DNA from: Paenibacillus sp. FSL K6-3182
Lineage (GTDB): Bacteria > Bacillota > Bacilli > Paenibacillales > Paenibacillaceae
Direction of reading: 5' to 3'
DNA length: 64,000 nucleotides
Assembly: GCF_037976325.1 (NCBI RefSeq)
Contig: NZ_CP150265.1
Span: 3,405,501-3,469,500, forward strand
The position numbers and the translations under genes were made by a program. Shown one piece after another: positions 34,161 to 42,311 of this stretch. The notes under the pieces were generated by a model. It was not told the origin of the DNA, searched no databases, and saw nothing but the letters and a program-made list of their open reading frames with translations. Every line of letters starts with the position of its first letter. Positions within the stretch are counted from its first letter, which is position 1.

Positions 34161-35182
34161 GCAAAAATCACGAAATAGAGATCATTAATGTGGAAGTGCC
34201 TAAAACAGAACCTGCGGAACAACCATCAAATGATGCGCCTCTGGTTCCGATGATTGAAATCAAACAGCTTTCCAAAACATTCGGAACGTTTCAAGCGCTT
34301 AAATCGATAGATCTAACAATTCCGAAGGGAACGGTATTTGGTTTTGTTGGGCCCAATGGGGCAGGAAAATCAACGACGATGTCTATTCTTGCGACATTAA
34401 TGATACCGACCTCAGGCATCGCAAAAGTAGACGGATTTGACGTGACCAAACATCCGCATGAGGTGCGTAAGCGAATTGGATATATGCCGGATTTTTTTGG
34501 TGTGTATGACCAATTCAAAACGTTAGAATATTTGCATTTCTATGGCGCCAGCTATGGTATACCGAAGGCGGAGCGGGAGCAGCTGATTCCGCAATTGCTG
34601 GAGCTGGTCAATTTGAGTGATAAAAAAGATGCTTACGTTGACTCGCTGTCTCGGGGGATGAAGCAGCGGCTTTGCTTGGCACGCTGCCTCGTTCATGATC
34701 CAGAGCTGCTTATTTTGGATGAGCCTGCTTCCGGTCTTGATCCTCGAGCACGGATTGAGATGAGAGAGATATTGCGAGAGCTGAAGTCAATGGGGAAAAC
34801 GATCATCATTTCTTCACATATATTGCCTGAGCTCGCCGAAATGGTAGATGAAATCGGCGTCATTGAGCATGGTGAAATGATTGCGATCGGAAATGTCGCA
34901 GATATTCAAAATAGATTGCGTGTCAAACGTTTCCTGCATGTGAGATTAGTTGATCGGGAGTCAGAAGCGGAGCTGTTTTTGCGTGATCGCCCTTATGTTA
35001 ACCGAATTTTTCGAGATGAACGTGGAATACAAATTCACTTTGGCGGACAGGATGCCGAGCAATCGCAGCTGCTTCATGATCTGGTTGCTGCAGGTTTTCA
35101 GCTGATCTCCTTCAGTGAAGCACAGACGAATCTTGAGGATGTGTTTTTGGAAATTACGAAAGGGGGAGACGGACTCGAATGA
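34157..35182 (+). CDS. ABC transporter ATP-binding protein
   Basis: A 341-residue ATPase of the ABC-2 exporter class (CcmA/NatA-like). Residues 1-30 are an acidic extension, then Walker A GPNGAGKST near 67, the Q-loop YMPDFFG, signature LSRGMKQRL, Walker B LLILDEPASGLDP and switch His in IISSHILPEL. The last 90 residues are a C-terminal domain typical of this class. It is linked by four-base overlaps to both the exported protein before and the permease after, so the three are translated together. Substrate unknown. Confidence 0.92.
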   Translation: MSKNHEIEIINVEVPKTEPAEQPSNDAPLVPMIEIKQLSKTFGTFQALKSIDLTIPKGTVFGFVGPNGAGKSTTMSILATLMIPTSGIAKVDGFDVTKHPHEVRKRIGYMPDFFGVYDQFKTLEYLHFYGASYGIPKAEREQLIPQLLELVNLSDKKDAYVDSLSRGMKQRLCLARCLVHDPELLILDEPASGLDPRARIEMREILRELKSMGKTIIISSHILPELAEMVDEIGVIEHGEMIAIGNVADIQNRLRVKRFLHVRLVDRESEAELFLRDRPYVNRIFRDERGIQIHFGGQDAEQSQLLHDLVAAGFQLISFSEAQTNLEDVFLEITKGGDGLE

Positions 35183-36084
35183 AGGAGCAATCCGCGGCAA
35201 GAGCAGGCCGAATGAGCTGGCGTCACCAGCTTATCAATCCCGTATTGAATAAAGAGTTCAAGCTTAGAATGAGGACGCCTCGCGCGATGTGGACGCTGTT
35301 CTTTTACTTATTTGCAATCGGCTTAATGGCTTTAAGCGCTATTTATTTAACTGAAGTAACTTCTGGACGAGGACAGTCCTATAATCCTGAGCAAAGCAAA
35401 ATTTTATTTTATTTTATGAGCATGGCACAGCTTGGTTTGATTGCTTTCATGGCACCAGGCCTCACTTCTGGTGTTATTAGCGGCGAACGCGAGAAGCAGA
35501 CCCTTAATTTGCTGCTCACGACGCAGCAAAGCTCAGCAACGATTGTGCTTAGCAAGCTTGTATCGTCACTAAGCTTTATGGTACTGATTGTGATCAGTAC
35601 GATTCCTGTATACAGCATGATCTTTTTGTATGGCGGCATCTCGCCAGAACAGCTCTTTCTTGTTTTCTTGTTTTATTTATTTATTATGTTTGTACTCGGC
35701 TCCTTCGGCATATTATTCTCGACATTATTCAAGCGAACAATGATTTCTGTCATCGTAACGTATGGCGTTACGTTGTTTATGTTTGGCGGAACAGCATTAT
35801 TATTTATTGTACTCGTAGGCGTGATGGAACAAATGCCGCAAACGACTACAAATGCTTATAGCTGGATCGGTCATATTATTGCCTTGAATCCTGCGGCTGC
35901 TTTGTACAGCATTTTAGATCCGCTCGTCTCAAATCAAGCCTTTTCTGTAAATTCGATTGGACAAAAAGGGAATAACGCGCCGCTTGCATTGTGGCAGGAG
36001 TTCATTATTATCTATACGCTTCTCTCCATCCTTGCTCTATGGCTGGGCATTCGTAGACTTCGTCCTCGCTTGAGACGGAAATAA
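35179..36084 (+). CDS. ABC-2 type transporter permease
   Basis: A 301-residue membrane protein with about six helices. NKEFKLRMRTPRAMWTLFFYLF opens the first helix, and GVISGEREKQTLNLLLTTQ is the family hallmark between helices 2 and 3, followed by LSKLVSSLSFMVLIVIS. It partners the ATPase whose gene overlaps by four bases. After its stop the operon is interrupted by a 33-bp tandem repeat array before the next gene. No substrate can be assigned. Confidence 0.9.
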   Translation: MKEQSAARAGRMSWRHQLINPVLNKEFKLRMRTPRAMWTLFFYLFAIGLMALSAIYLTEVTSGRGQSYNPEQSKILFYFMSMAQLGLIAFMAPGLTSGVISGEREKQTLNLLLTTQQSSATIVLSKLVSSLSFMVLIVISTIPVYSMIFLYGGISPEQLFLVFLFYLFIMFVLGSFGILFSTLFKRTMISVIVTYGVTLFMFGGTALLFIVLVGVMEQMPQTTTNAYSWIGHIIALNPAAALYSILDPLVSNQAFSVNSIGQKGNNAPLALWQEFIIIYTLLSILALWLGIRRLRPRLRRK

Positions 36085-36165
36085 TGCTTGAAAAAGAAAT
36101 TATGGTTACGAAAGAGAGAGCTGTGAAGCAAAAAATGCGTTAGAGTAAGGTTTTGCAATGAAAAA

Positions 36166-36296
36166 GATGCTTACGAAGTAAAGTTTGCTGCGCAAATGAT
36201 GCTTACGAAGTAAAGATTTGCTGCGTAAATGATGCTTACGAAGTAAAGTTTTGCTGCGCAAATGATGCTTACGAAGTAAAGTTTTGCTGCGCAAAA
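36166..36296. repeat. 33-bp tandem repeat array, about four copies
   Basis: Four near-identical units start at 36166 (32 bp), 36198, 36231 and 36264 (33 bp each). Each begins GATGCTTACGAAGTAAAG and ends TTGCTGCGCAAA. A decayed fifth copy lies at about 36133-36165. Each unit holds two small hairpins: CTTAC with GTAAAG, and TTTGC with GCAAA. The array fills the gap between the permease stop and the next ribosome binding site. Units are contiguous with no spacers, so it is not a CRISPR array. Confidence 0.9.
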
Positions 36297-36314
36297 CTTA
36301 TAGGAGGGCCAGTT

Positions 36315-38225
36315 ATGCAAAAGAAGTCGTTGGTTGAACTGCTCCAGCCTGTTAGACGCAGGTTGACAATGTTTACAGTGAGCCGTTATGCGCTGATAGG
36401 TTTACTTGGAAGCAGTGCTGCCGGCCTTTTGCTGCTTGGTGCGAGCAGGCTGTGGCCTATTTTGCATGTTCGACTGCTTGTGTTCATCATTGCTAGTTTA
36501 GGTTTCGTTGTTGGTGTGGGTATTGGATTATGGAAGCGTGCTTCCTTAAGGGAAGCAGCTAGAATGATGGATAAACAAGTAACCGAGGATGCGATATCGA
36601 CTGCTCTTGATGGGTTAATGCGTGAAGAAGATCAGGCTCATCCGATCATTATCATGCAGCGGGAAGTGGCAACAGAGGCTGCAGATAAATATGTGAGCGG
36701 ATTGCATTCTTCGCTGCCGTGGCCAGAATGGCGAAGCTGGCGTTTGCTGATCTATAGCGCAGCTGCTGTATGGATCGTTTTGGCGATACTGCTATTCCTG
36801 CCAAATTCACTTGACGAACGAGCGGAAGCGCTCGCAGTGGCAAAGGAAAGGCTTGTGGCGCTGGAGCAAGAAACGGAGAAGCTTACTGATCTCGCGGAGG
36901 CAGCAGAGCTGCCAGAGGATCAGAAGCAGGAGCTGCTTAAACCTCTAAAGGAGCTGCGCAGCAAGCTCGATTCGCTGGGCAGCGATGGAACTGAGGCGCT
37001 AGAGCAGCTGGAGGCTGCGATTAACAAGCTGGAATTAGCAGCTGAAGCGGCGCAGAAAACGGCGAAGCGGTTGGAAGCTGCGGCAAATGCGATGAGCAAT
37101 GAACCAAGCCTGCGGCAGCTCGGTCAAGCTTTGCAGGACCGAGACGCCGCAGGCATGCAGCAAGCGATCGACGCTATGCGATCGCAGCTGCATCAACTGT
37201 CGCCAGCGCAGCGTGAAGCGCTGGCGAGTGCACTTGAGCGGCTGGCAGCAGAGCAGCCGCAAGAGCAGGGCGCCGCACAGCTTGCTGCGGCGCTTGAACA
37301 GGCGGCGCAGCAGGCGCGCGCCGCAGGTGATGCCGGGGCGGACGGCGGAGCCGCCCCGGATGGCGAGAGCGCCGGCGATGCACTCGCGGCGCTTGAGAAA
37401 GCGCTCGCCCGCGAATTATCGCAGGGCGAGCTGGAGCAGTTGGCCCGAGGTATGGCGGGCCAGCTCGGGCAAAGCGGGCAGCAGCTGGCACAGCAGCTTG
37501 CTGCGGAAGGCGCCGCGGGTATTGCGCCCGGCACTGGCTCTAGCTCTAGCACTGGCACTAGCTCTAGCACTGGCACTGGCTCTAGCTCTAGCACTGGCAC
37601 TAGCTCTAGCACTGGCACTGGCTCAGGTTCAGGCTCCGGCACTGGATCTAGCTCTGGCACTAGCACTAGCTCCAGCACTGGCACTGGCTCTGGCACTGGC
37701 TCTAACTCTAGCTCTAGTTCTGGATCTAGCTCTAGCTCTAGCTCTAGCTCTAGCTCTAGCTCTGGCACTGGCACTGGCTCTGCCTTAGGCACTGGATCTA
37801 GCTTTGGCTCCGGCACTAGCACTGGTTCTAGCTCTAGCTCTGGCTCTAGCTCTAGCTCTGGTTCTGGCTCTGGCACTGGCTCTGGATCTGGCACTGGCAC
37901 TGGCACTGGATCTGGATCTGGATCTGGCACTGGCTCCGGCACTGGACCAGGAGCTGGCACAGGAGCCGGCGGTAGAAATTTGGTCACAACGCCTCGTACG
38001 ATGCAGGGCTCCGGTAATGTACAGCAGGATGGTGGTCCTTCATCAGGGGGGCAGACCGTTAATGGCGGTCAATCCCCTATGATCGATGGAACGACACGTC
38101 CTTATGAGGATGTCTATAACGAATATGCAGCAGAAGCGAAGCAATCGCTAGGACGCTCACAGCTGCCTGATAGTATGCAGGAGAAGGTTAAGCAATATTT
38201 TGATCAAATTCAACCGAACCGATAA
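36315..38225 (+). CDS. Membrane protein with coiled coil and long Gly/Ser/Thr tract
   Basis: A 636-residue protein, DUF4175-like in layout. Two membrane helices near 27-72 and a third near 145-165 are followed by Ala/Glu/Gln-rich coiled coil (about 170-400). Residues about 406-551 are almost only Gly, Ser and Thr. A short conserved C-terminal domain follows, with [19 protein letters not shown] and [11 protein letters not shown]. That tail resembles the ends of proteins encoded next to MoxR. TAGGAGG lies just before the ATG. moxR follows after 15 bases. The tract is encoded by a hexanucleotide-rich repeat and likely varies in length. Function unknown; perhaps a linker between membrane and MoxR-VWA complex. 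Confidence 0.75.
   Translation: MQKKSLVELLQPVRRRLTMFTVSRYALIGLLGSSAAGLLLLGASRLWPILHVRLLVFIIASLGFVVGVGIGLWKRASLREAARMMDKQVTEDAISTALDGLMREEDQAHPIIIMQREVATEAADKYVSGLHSSLPWPEWRSWRLLIYSAAAVWIVLAILLFLPNSLDERAEALAVAKERLVALEQETEKLTDLAEAAELPEDQKQELLKPLKELRSKLDSLGSDGTEALEQLEAAINKLELAAEAAQKTAKRLEAAANAMSNEPSLRQLGQALQDRDAAGMQQAIDAMRSQLHQLSPAQREALASALERLAAEQPQEQGAAQLAAALEQAAQQARAAGDAGADGGAAPDGESAGDALAALEKALARELSQGELEQLARGMAGQLGQSGQQLAQQLAAEGAAGIAPGTGSSSSTGTSSSTGTGSSSSTGTSSSTGTGSGSGSGTGSSSGTSTSSSTGTGSGTGSNSSSSSGSSSSSSSSSSSSSGTGTGSALGTGSSFGSGTSTGSSSSSGSSSSSGSGSGTGSGSGTGTGTGSGSGSGTGSGTGPGAGTGAGGRNLVTTPRTMQGSGNVQQDGGPSSGGQTVNGGQSPMIDGTTRPYEDVYNEYAAEAKQSLGRSQLPDSMQEKVKQYFDQIQPNR
37531..37968 (+). repeat. Hexanucleotide-derived low-complexity DNA coding Gly/Ser/Thr
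   Basis: About 440 bases built from GGCACT, GGCTCT, AGCTCT and AGCACT-type hexamers in higher-order 12- to 30-base patterns. Because none of these words makes a stop in any frame, the antisense strand is open as a Pro/Glu/Val repeat and a second sense frame as Leu-Ala repeats. These are by-products, not genes. Confidence 0.9.
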
Positions 38226-38240
38226 TGGAGATGATCCGAT

Positions 38241-39230
38241 ATGATTGAATCCAAAGCACAGTTAGATGAGGCTGCCGCGAGGATTGCTGCATTGAAAGAA
38301 GAGATTGGCCGTGTCATCGTCGGTCAGCAAGCCGTTGTGGAGCAGCTGCTCTGGTGTTTGCTTGCCGGGGGTCATGCCCTTCTCGAAGGAATACCAGGCC
38401 TTGGCAAAACGATGCTGATCCGCACTGTTGCGGATTGCATTTCTTTGCAGTTTTCTCGTATCCAATTTACGCCCGATTTGATGCCTTCGGATATTACGGG
38501 TACAACATTGATAGATTTTGGTACCCAAGGCGCAGCCGCACATCGGTTTCAAGCAGGGCCGATATTCGGAAATTTAGTGCTCGCAGATGAAATCAATCGG
38601 GCGACGCCCAAAACACAAAGCGCATTGCTGGAAGCTATGCAAGAGGGTACGGTAACGGCAGGCGGGGAAACGCATCAGCTGCCAAAACCTTTTTTTGTGC
38701 TGGCTACCCAAAACCCGATAGAACAAGAGGGAACCTATCCGCTGCCTGAAGCGCAGCTTGATCGTTTTTTGCTCAAAATAGGTGTGGATTATCCAAGCCG
38801 CGAGGAGCTTAAACAAATCGTGCTCCGCACAACTTCAATTACTCAGCCCAAAGTTTCGGTTGTTCTTTCCGCGGCTGAATTATTGAATCTGCAGATGTCC
38901 GCTAGACAGGTTTTAGTCGCCGATGAGGTGCTTGATTTAGCGGTTAAGGTTGTTATGATGTCGCATGCTGGCGAGCCTGACGCACCTGAAGAGGTTAAAC
39001 GATACGTTCGATTCGGAGCGGGGCCGCGTGCTGTTCAAGCTATTATCGCTGTAAGCAAAGTTAGAGCATTATCAGCTGGAAGGCTTCATATTTCTTGGAA
39101 TGACATTCGGCAAACGGCTTTGCCGGTGCTTCGGCATCGACTCGTGCTTAGCTATGAGGCACAAGCGATGGGCTTGTCGAGCGACCAGCTGTCCGAAGCC
39201 ATTTTAACGGCTGTGGAGGCCGCGCGATGA
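38241..39230 (+). CDS. MoxR-family AAA+ ATPase
   Basis: A 329-residue AAA+ ATPase of the MoxR group, chaperone-like enzymes that act with VWA proteins to mature or assemble other proteins. Walker A is GIPGLGKTM near residue 51, Walker [11 protein letters not shown], sensor 1 [22 protein letters not shown], and the arginine-rich lid with [22 protein letters not shown] precedes the ATG. The stop overlaps the DUF58 gene by four bases. Position between the coiled-coil membrane protein and DUF58/VWA genes is the standard MoxR operon layout. Confidence 0.95.
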   Translation: MIESKAQLDEAAARIAALKEEIGRVIVGQQAVVEQLLWCLLAGGHALLEGIPGLGKTMLIRTVADCISLQFSRIQFTPDLMPSDITGTTLIDFGTQGAAAHRFQAGPIFGNLVLADEINRATPKTQSALLEAMQEGTVTAGGETHQLPKPFFVLATQNPIEQEGTYPLPEAQLDRFLLKIGVDYPSREELKQIVLRTTSITQPKVSVVLSAAELLNLQMSARQVLVADEVLDLAVKVVMMSHAGEPDAPEEVKRYVRFGAGPRAVQAIIAVSKVRALSAGRLHISWNDIRQTALPVLRHRLVLSYEAQAMGLSSDQLSEAILTAVEAAR

Positions 39231-40234
39231 GCGTGAGCAACGAATCAGCAGACGCATCAAAGAATGCCTATTTTTCATCTGCCGGACTTTCGAATCAGGA
39301 AGCTTTGAAGCTATTATTTCCTAATCTATCTTTTCTTACGGAGCTTGAACGAATGCGTATTCGTGCAGGTAACCGCATCAAAGGTTTGCTGGCAGGCAAA
39401 AGGCGCTCCAGTTCGCTTGGCGGATCGCAAGAATTTGCTGATTATCGGCCTTATTCATCCGGTGATGATATCCGCCGAATAGATTGGAATGTTTATGGAC
39501 GAACAGGCAAAGCGTTTATTCGGCAATATTGGGATGAACAAGAGCTGCAGGTTAGCCTCTACATTGATGTATCTCCATCCATGGCTTTTGGACATTCGGA
39601 TTCAAACAAGCTTCAATATGCATTAAGACTAGCTGCATCTTTAGGGCATATCGCGCTTTGCGGTGATGATCGAATATCGGTGCGTTTGTTTCGTGATACG
39701 ATCATTAGAGAGCTGCAGCCGCTTCACGGGCGTGTTTCTTCTTCAAAGCTTTTTCATTTTTTAGCAGATGCCATGCAGCAGCTGGAGAGGGATAACGATT
39801 CTTCTTCCCCAGCCGCAACAAAATTCGTTAACATGGCAGCACCATTCCAGACGGCGGCTGCATTGCCGAGACGTTCCGGTTCCGCGTGGGTACTTACAGA
39901 TGCAATGTTTGAACATGGAATCGAAGAGACGCTCATTTCGTTAACAGCAGCAGGTCAACAGGTCGTGCTGGTACATCTATTGTCGCCTGAAGAGTTGAAC
40001 CCCGATTTGAGCGGAGAACTCAAGCTAATTGACTGCGAGCTGGGGACGGGAAAGGAAGTAGCGATAGGTCAAAAGCTGCTTCATGAATACCGCAGTGCGG
40101 TTGCAGGCTTTCAAAATGAACTGAAGAGCATATGCGCAGCACGCGGCGCCTCTTATATTTTCGTGGATACTGGTGTTTCATTAGAGGAAACAGTTAGACA
40201 CACTTTTTTATCCTCGCATGTACTTAACAGCTAG
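39227..40234 (+). CDS. DUF58 domain protein
   Basis: A 335-residue DUF58 protein, VWA-like and the regular partner of MoxR. The signature [20 protein letters not shown] is at about residues 75-95, followed by a MIDAS-like DVSPSMAFG, which should bind a metal ion. The C-terminal part is a VWA fold ([23 protein letters not shown]). It is translationally coupled to moxR by a four-base overlap; 88 bases separate it from the BatA gene. No signal peptide or membrane segment is seen. Confidence 0.92.
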   Translation: MSVSNESADASKNAYFSSAGLSNQEALKLLFPNLSFLTELERMRIRAGNRIKGLLAGKRRSSSLGGSQEFADYRPYSSGDDIRRIDWNVYGRTGKAFIRQYWDEQELQVSLYIDVSPSMAFGHSDSNKLQYALRLAASLGHIALCGDDRISVRLFRDTIIRELQPLHGRVSSSKLFHFLADAMQQLERDNDSSSPAATKFVNMAAPFQTAAALPRRSGSAWVLTDAMFEHGIEETLISLTAAGQQVVLVHLLSPEELNPDLSGELKLIDCELGTGKEVAIGQKLLHEYRSAVAGFQNELKSICAARGASYIFVDTGVSLEETVRHTFLSSHVLNS

Positions 40235-40322
40235 TTCCAAATTTATCGCTTTAAAAGGTTTTTGCATATGTACTATCCTAGATCTCTTTAAAGCATGATT
40301 AGAATGGATTGGAGGGTATTGG

Positions 40323-42311
40323 ATGCAGTTTTTGTCCGTGGCATCGGCTTGGTTTGCATTTGCGTTGCCAGCTATCGCTGCCATGTATATCCTAAAACGA
40401 ACCTATAAGAACCAGCATATCGCTAGTCACCTGCTATGGAGACGGGTATTGCAGGAGCAGAAAGCGAATCGGCCATGGCAAAAGCTCCGCAGCCGCTGGC
40501 TTCTCATTTTGCAGCTGCTCGTTGCTCTAATACTCGTATTCGCTTTAATGGAGCCCATAGTCTTGAGGCAGGCAGCGCCATCTGGTCATGCTGTCCTCCT
40601 TATTGATCGTTCTGCAAGCATGTCGGCAAAAACAGGAGATATCAATCTTAGTGCGAAGACAAGCCTTGAATCAGCAATAGAAGCAGCAGAGATCTGGCTT
40701 GACAAACAATCGATTGCTCGATTGATTACGATTGTTGCCACAGGCGCACAGCCTGAAGTGTTGACGAATCGCCAAAGAAACAAAGAGCAGATGAAACGAC
40801 AACTGCAAGCGATAACTCCTTTTTATGGAAAAACAGATCATACCGCAGCCCTTTCGTTAGCAGATTCTTTGTTGCAAGAGGATTCACATGGAGAAGTCGT
40901 AATTTTTACAGATGGCCAGTGGTCAGATGCTGCAGAAGCCAACAAGCTTAACCTGCATGCAAAAGTTGAGCGTGTAATCGTAGGACAAGCGAGCTCTGAC
41001 AGCAATGTATCGCTTTTATATTTTGGCATCAAAGCAGATTCGAACGATAGCGGTAAAAGTGTGGGTATGATTACGATTCAAAATGACAGTAAGCGGGAGC
41101 AGACAGTAAAGCTTGATGTATTCGCTGCAAATGATGAGAGTGACGTGAAAAAGCAGATTTTAGCTGCAAATCGAACCGTTATTGTTCCAGCAGGCGATTG
41201 GGAAAGCGTGGAGATCGTTGATCTTCCTCCAGCCCTTTATTACAAGGCCAGAATTGAACAACGTATGGATGCTGTTGTCATTGATAACACGGCATTTCAA
41301 TTTCCGACAATTCCAAGTGCTAGGCAAGCACTTCTCATTTCGGAAGGAAATTTGTTTCTGGAAAAAGCACTGCAGCTGGCAGGCGTACAAACGGTAAAAA
41401 TAAGTCCAGACAGCGTCGTTCCAACAGGTGAGCAGGTTGATAAGCTGGATTGGATTATTTTAGATGGGATGAATGAACGGCTGCTGGCCGACTCTGAATG
41501 GTCCATGCTGCTTAAATCAAAGCCGCTATGGATGATCGATCATCCCGATCAATCGGATGAAAAAGCAAGCATTCCATCGAACACGAGAGTAGAGAAGAAG
41601 GAGCATCCCCTTACGACTTATATCACATTTGCTGATACGCATATCGGTCGACTGGAGAAGCCTGATGCATCTGAACTTTTATGGGGAGAGCCGGTACTTA
41701 GCTATGGCGGAATACCGGCAATTTATGCAGGCAAGGAGAATGGCAAGGCGAAGCTGCGCTTTACTTTTAATTTTCAAGATACAGATTTGCCGCTCCGGCC
41801 AGAGTTTCCGATTCTTATCCTTCAAGCTGCACAGTGGATGAGCGGTGGTTCTCACCTTGAGCTTGGTTCTGTTATTGCAGATCAGTTAATGGAAATTTCT
41901 CTACATACGAATACGGTCAAAGCGGCATGGGAAGCGGTTGAGCTTACAGGAGGAGACTCCCAAGCTGAGCGTGCGCTGCTTCGTCAGTCAGCAGAGCTTG
42001 ATTTGGATTCAGCTGGATTATATATCGCACCTTCCATTCCAGGGTTATACCGCCTCGTAGAAAGCGACAAAGATCAAACCGCTGTAAGCAGCCGGTTGCT
42101 CGCTGTCACGGTTGATCATGAGGAGCTTCAGAATAATGGAGCCGTTGAAGGGGTGTTTTTGCCAAACGCAACCTCTGAGCTCGCTCCAGCTACCGGCATA
42201 GATCGTTCAACAGAAGAACAGCAGATATCGTTGCAATTGTATGTTGCGATTTTATTGCTCTTCATTATGGCAGCTGAATGGGAGGTGTATCGCCGTGGGC
42301 TTTCAGGCTGA
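40323..42311 (+). CDS. BatA/VWA domain membrane protein
   Basis: A 662-residue protein. The N-terminal BatA segment (ASAWFAFALPAIAAMYILKR, then SRWLLILQLLVALILVFALME) forms two membrane helices. A VWA domain follows with MIDAS motif LLIDRSASMS at about residue 92. The middle region is beta-rich (IVPAGDWESVEIVDL) with an amidotransferase-like stretch, and one helix at the C terminus (LYVAILLLFIMAAEWEVYRR). GGAGGG lies before the ATG. Its end overlaps the next gene by 17 bases. It probably works with MoxR and DUF58 at the membrane. Confidence 0.88.
   Translation: MQFLSVASAWFAFALPAIAAMYILKRTYKNQHIASHLLWRRVLQEQKANRPWQKLRSRWLLILQLLVALILVFALMEPIVLRQAAPSGHAVLLIDRSASMSAKTGDINLSAKTSLESAIEAAEIWLDKQSIARLITIVATGAQPEVLTNRQRNKEQMKRQLQAITPFYGKTDHTAALSLADSLLQEDSHGEVVIFTDGQWSDAAEANKLNLHAKVERVIVGQASSDSNVSLLYFGIKADSNDSGKSVGMITIQNDSKREQTVKLDVFAANDESDVKKQILAANRTVIVPAGDWESVEIVDLPPALYYKARIEQRMDAVVIDNTAFQFPTIPSARQALLISEGNLFLEKALQLAGVQTVKISPDSVVPTGEQVDKLDWIILDGMNERLLADSEWSMLLKSKPLWMIDHPDQSDEKASIPSNTRVEKKEHPLTTYITFADTHIGRLEKPDASELLWGEPVLSYGGIPAIYAGKENGKAKLRFTFNFQDTDLPLRPEFPILILQAAQWMSGGSHLELGSVIADQLMEISLHTNTVKAAWEAVELTGGDSQAERALLRQSAELDLDSAGLYIAPSIPGLYRLVESDKDQTAVSSRLLAVTVDHEELQNNGAVEGVFLPNATSELAPATGIDRSTEEQQISLQLYVAILLLFIMAAEWEVYRRGLSG

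Noticed and set aside
36106..36294. Minus-strand 62-codon frame encoding KHHLRSK-type repeats
   Set aside because: It is only the antisense reading of the 33-bp tandem array, has no ribosome binding site, and lies in an intergenic gap of an operon on the other strand.
36166..36296. CRISPR array
   Set aside because: The copies are directly joined with no unique spacers, and no cas genes are in the window.
37193..37987. Long antisense frame of Pro/Glu/Val repeats, and a Leu/Ala frame on the plus strand
   Set aside because: Hexanucleotide repeats leave all frames without stops. The sense frame continues a membrane protein with conserved ends, while these frames have no start signals.
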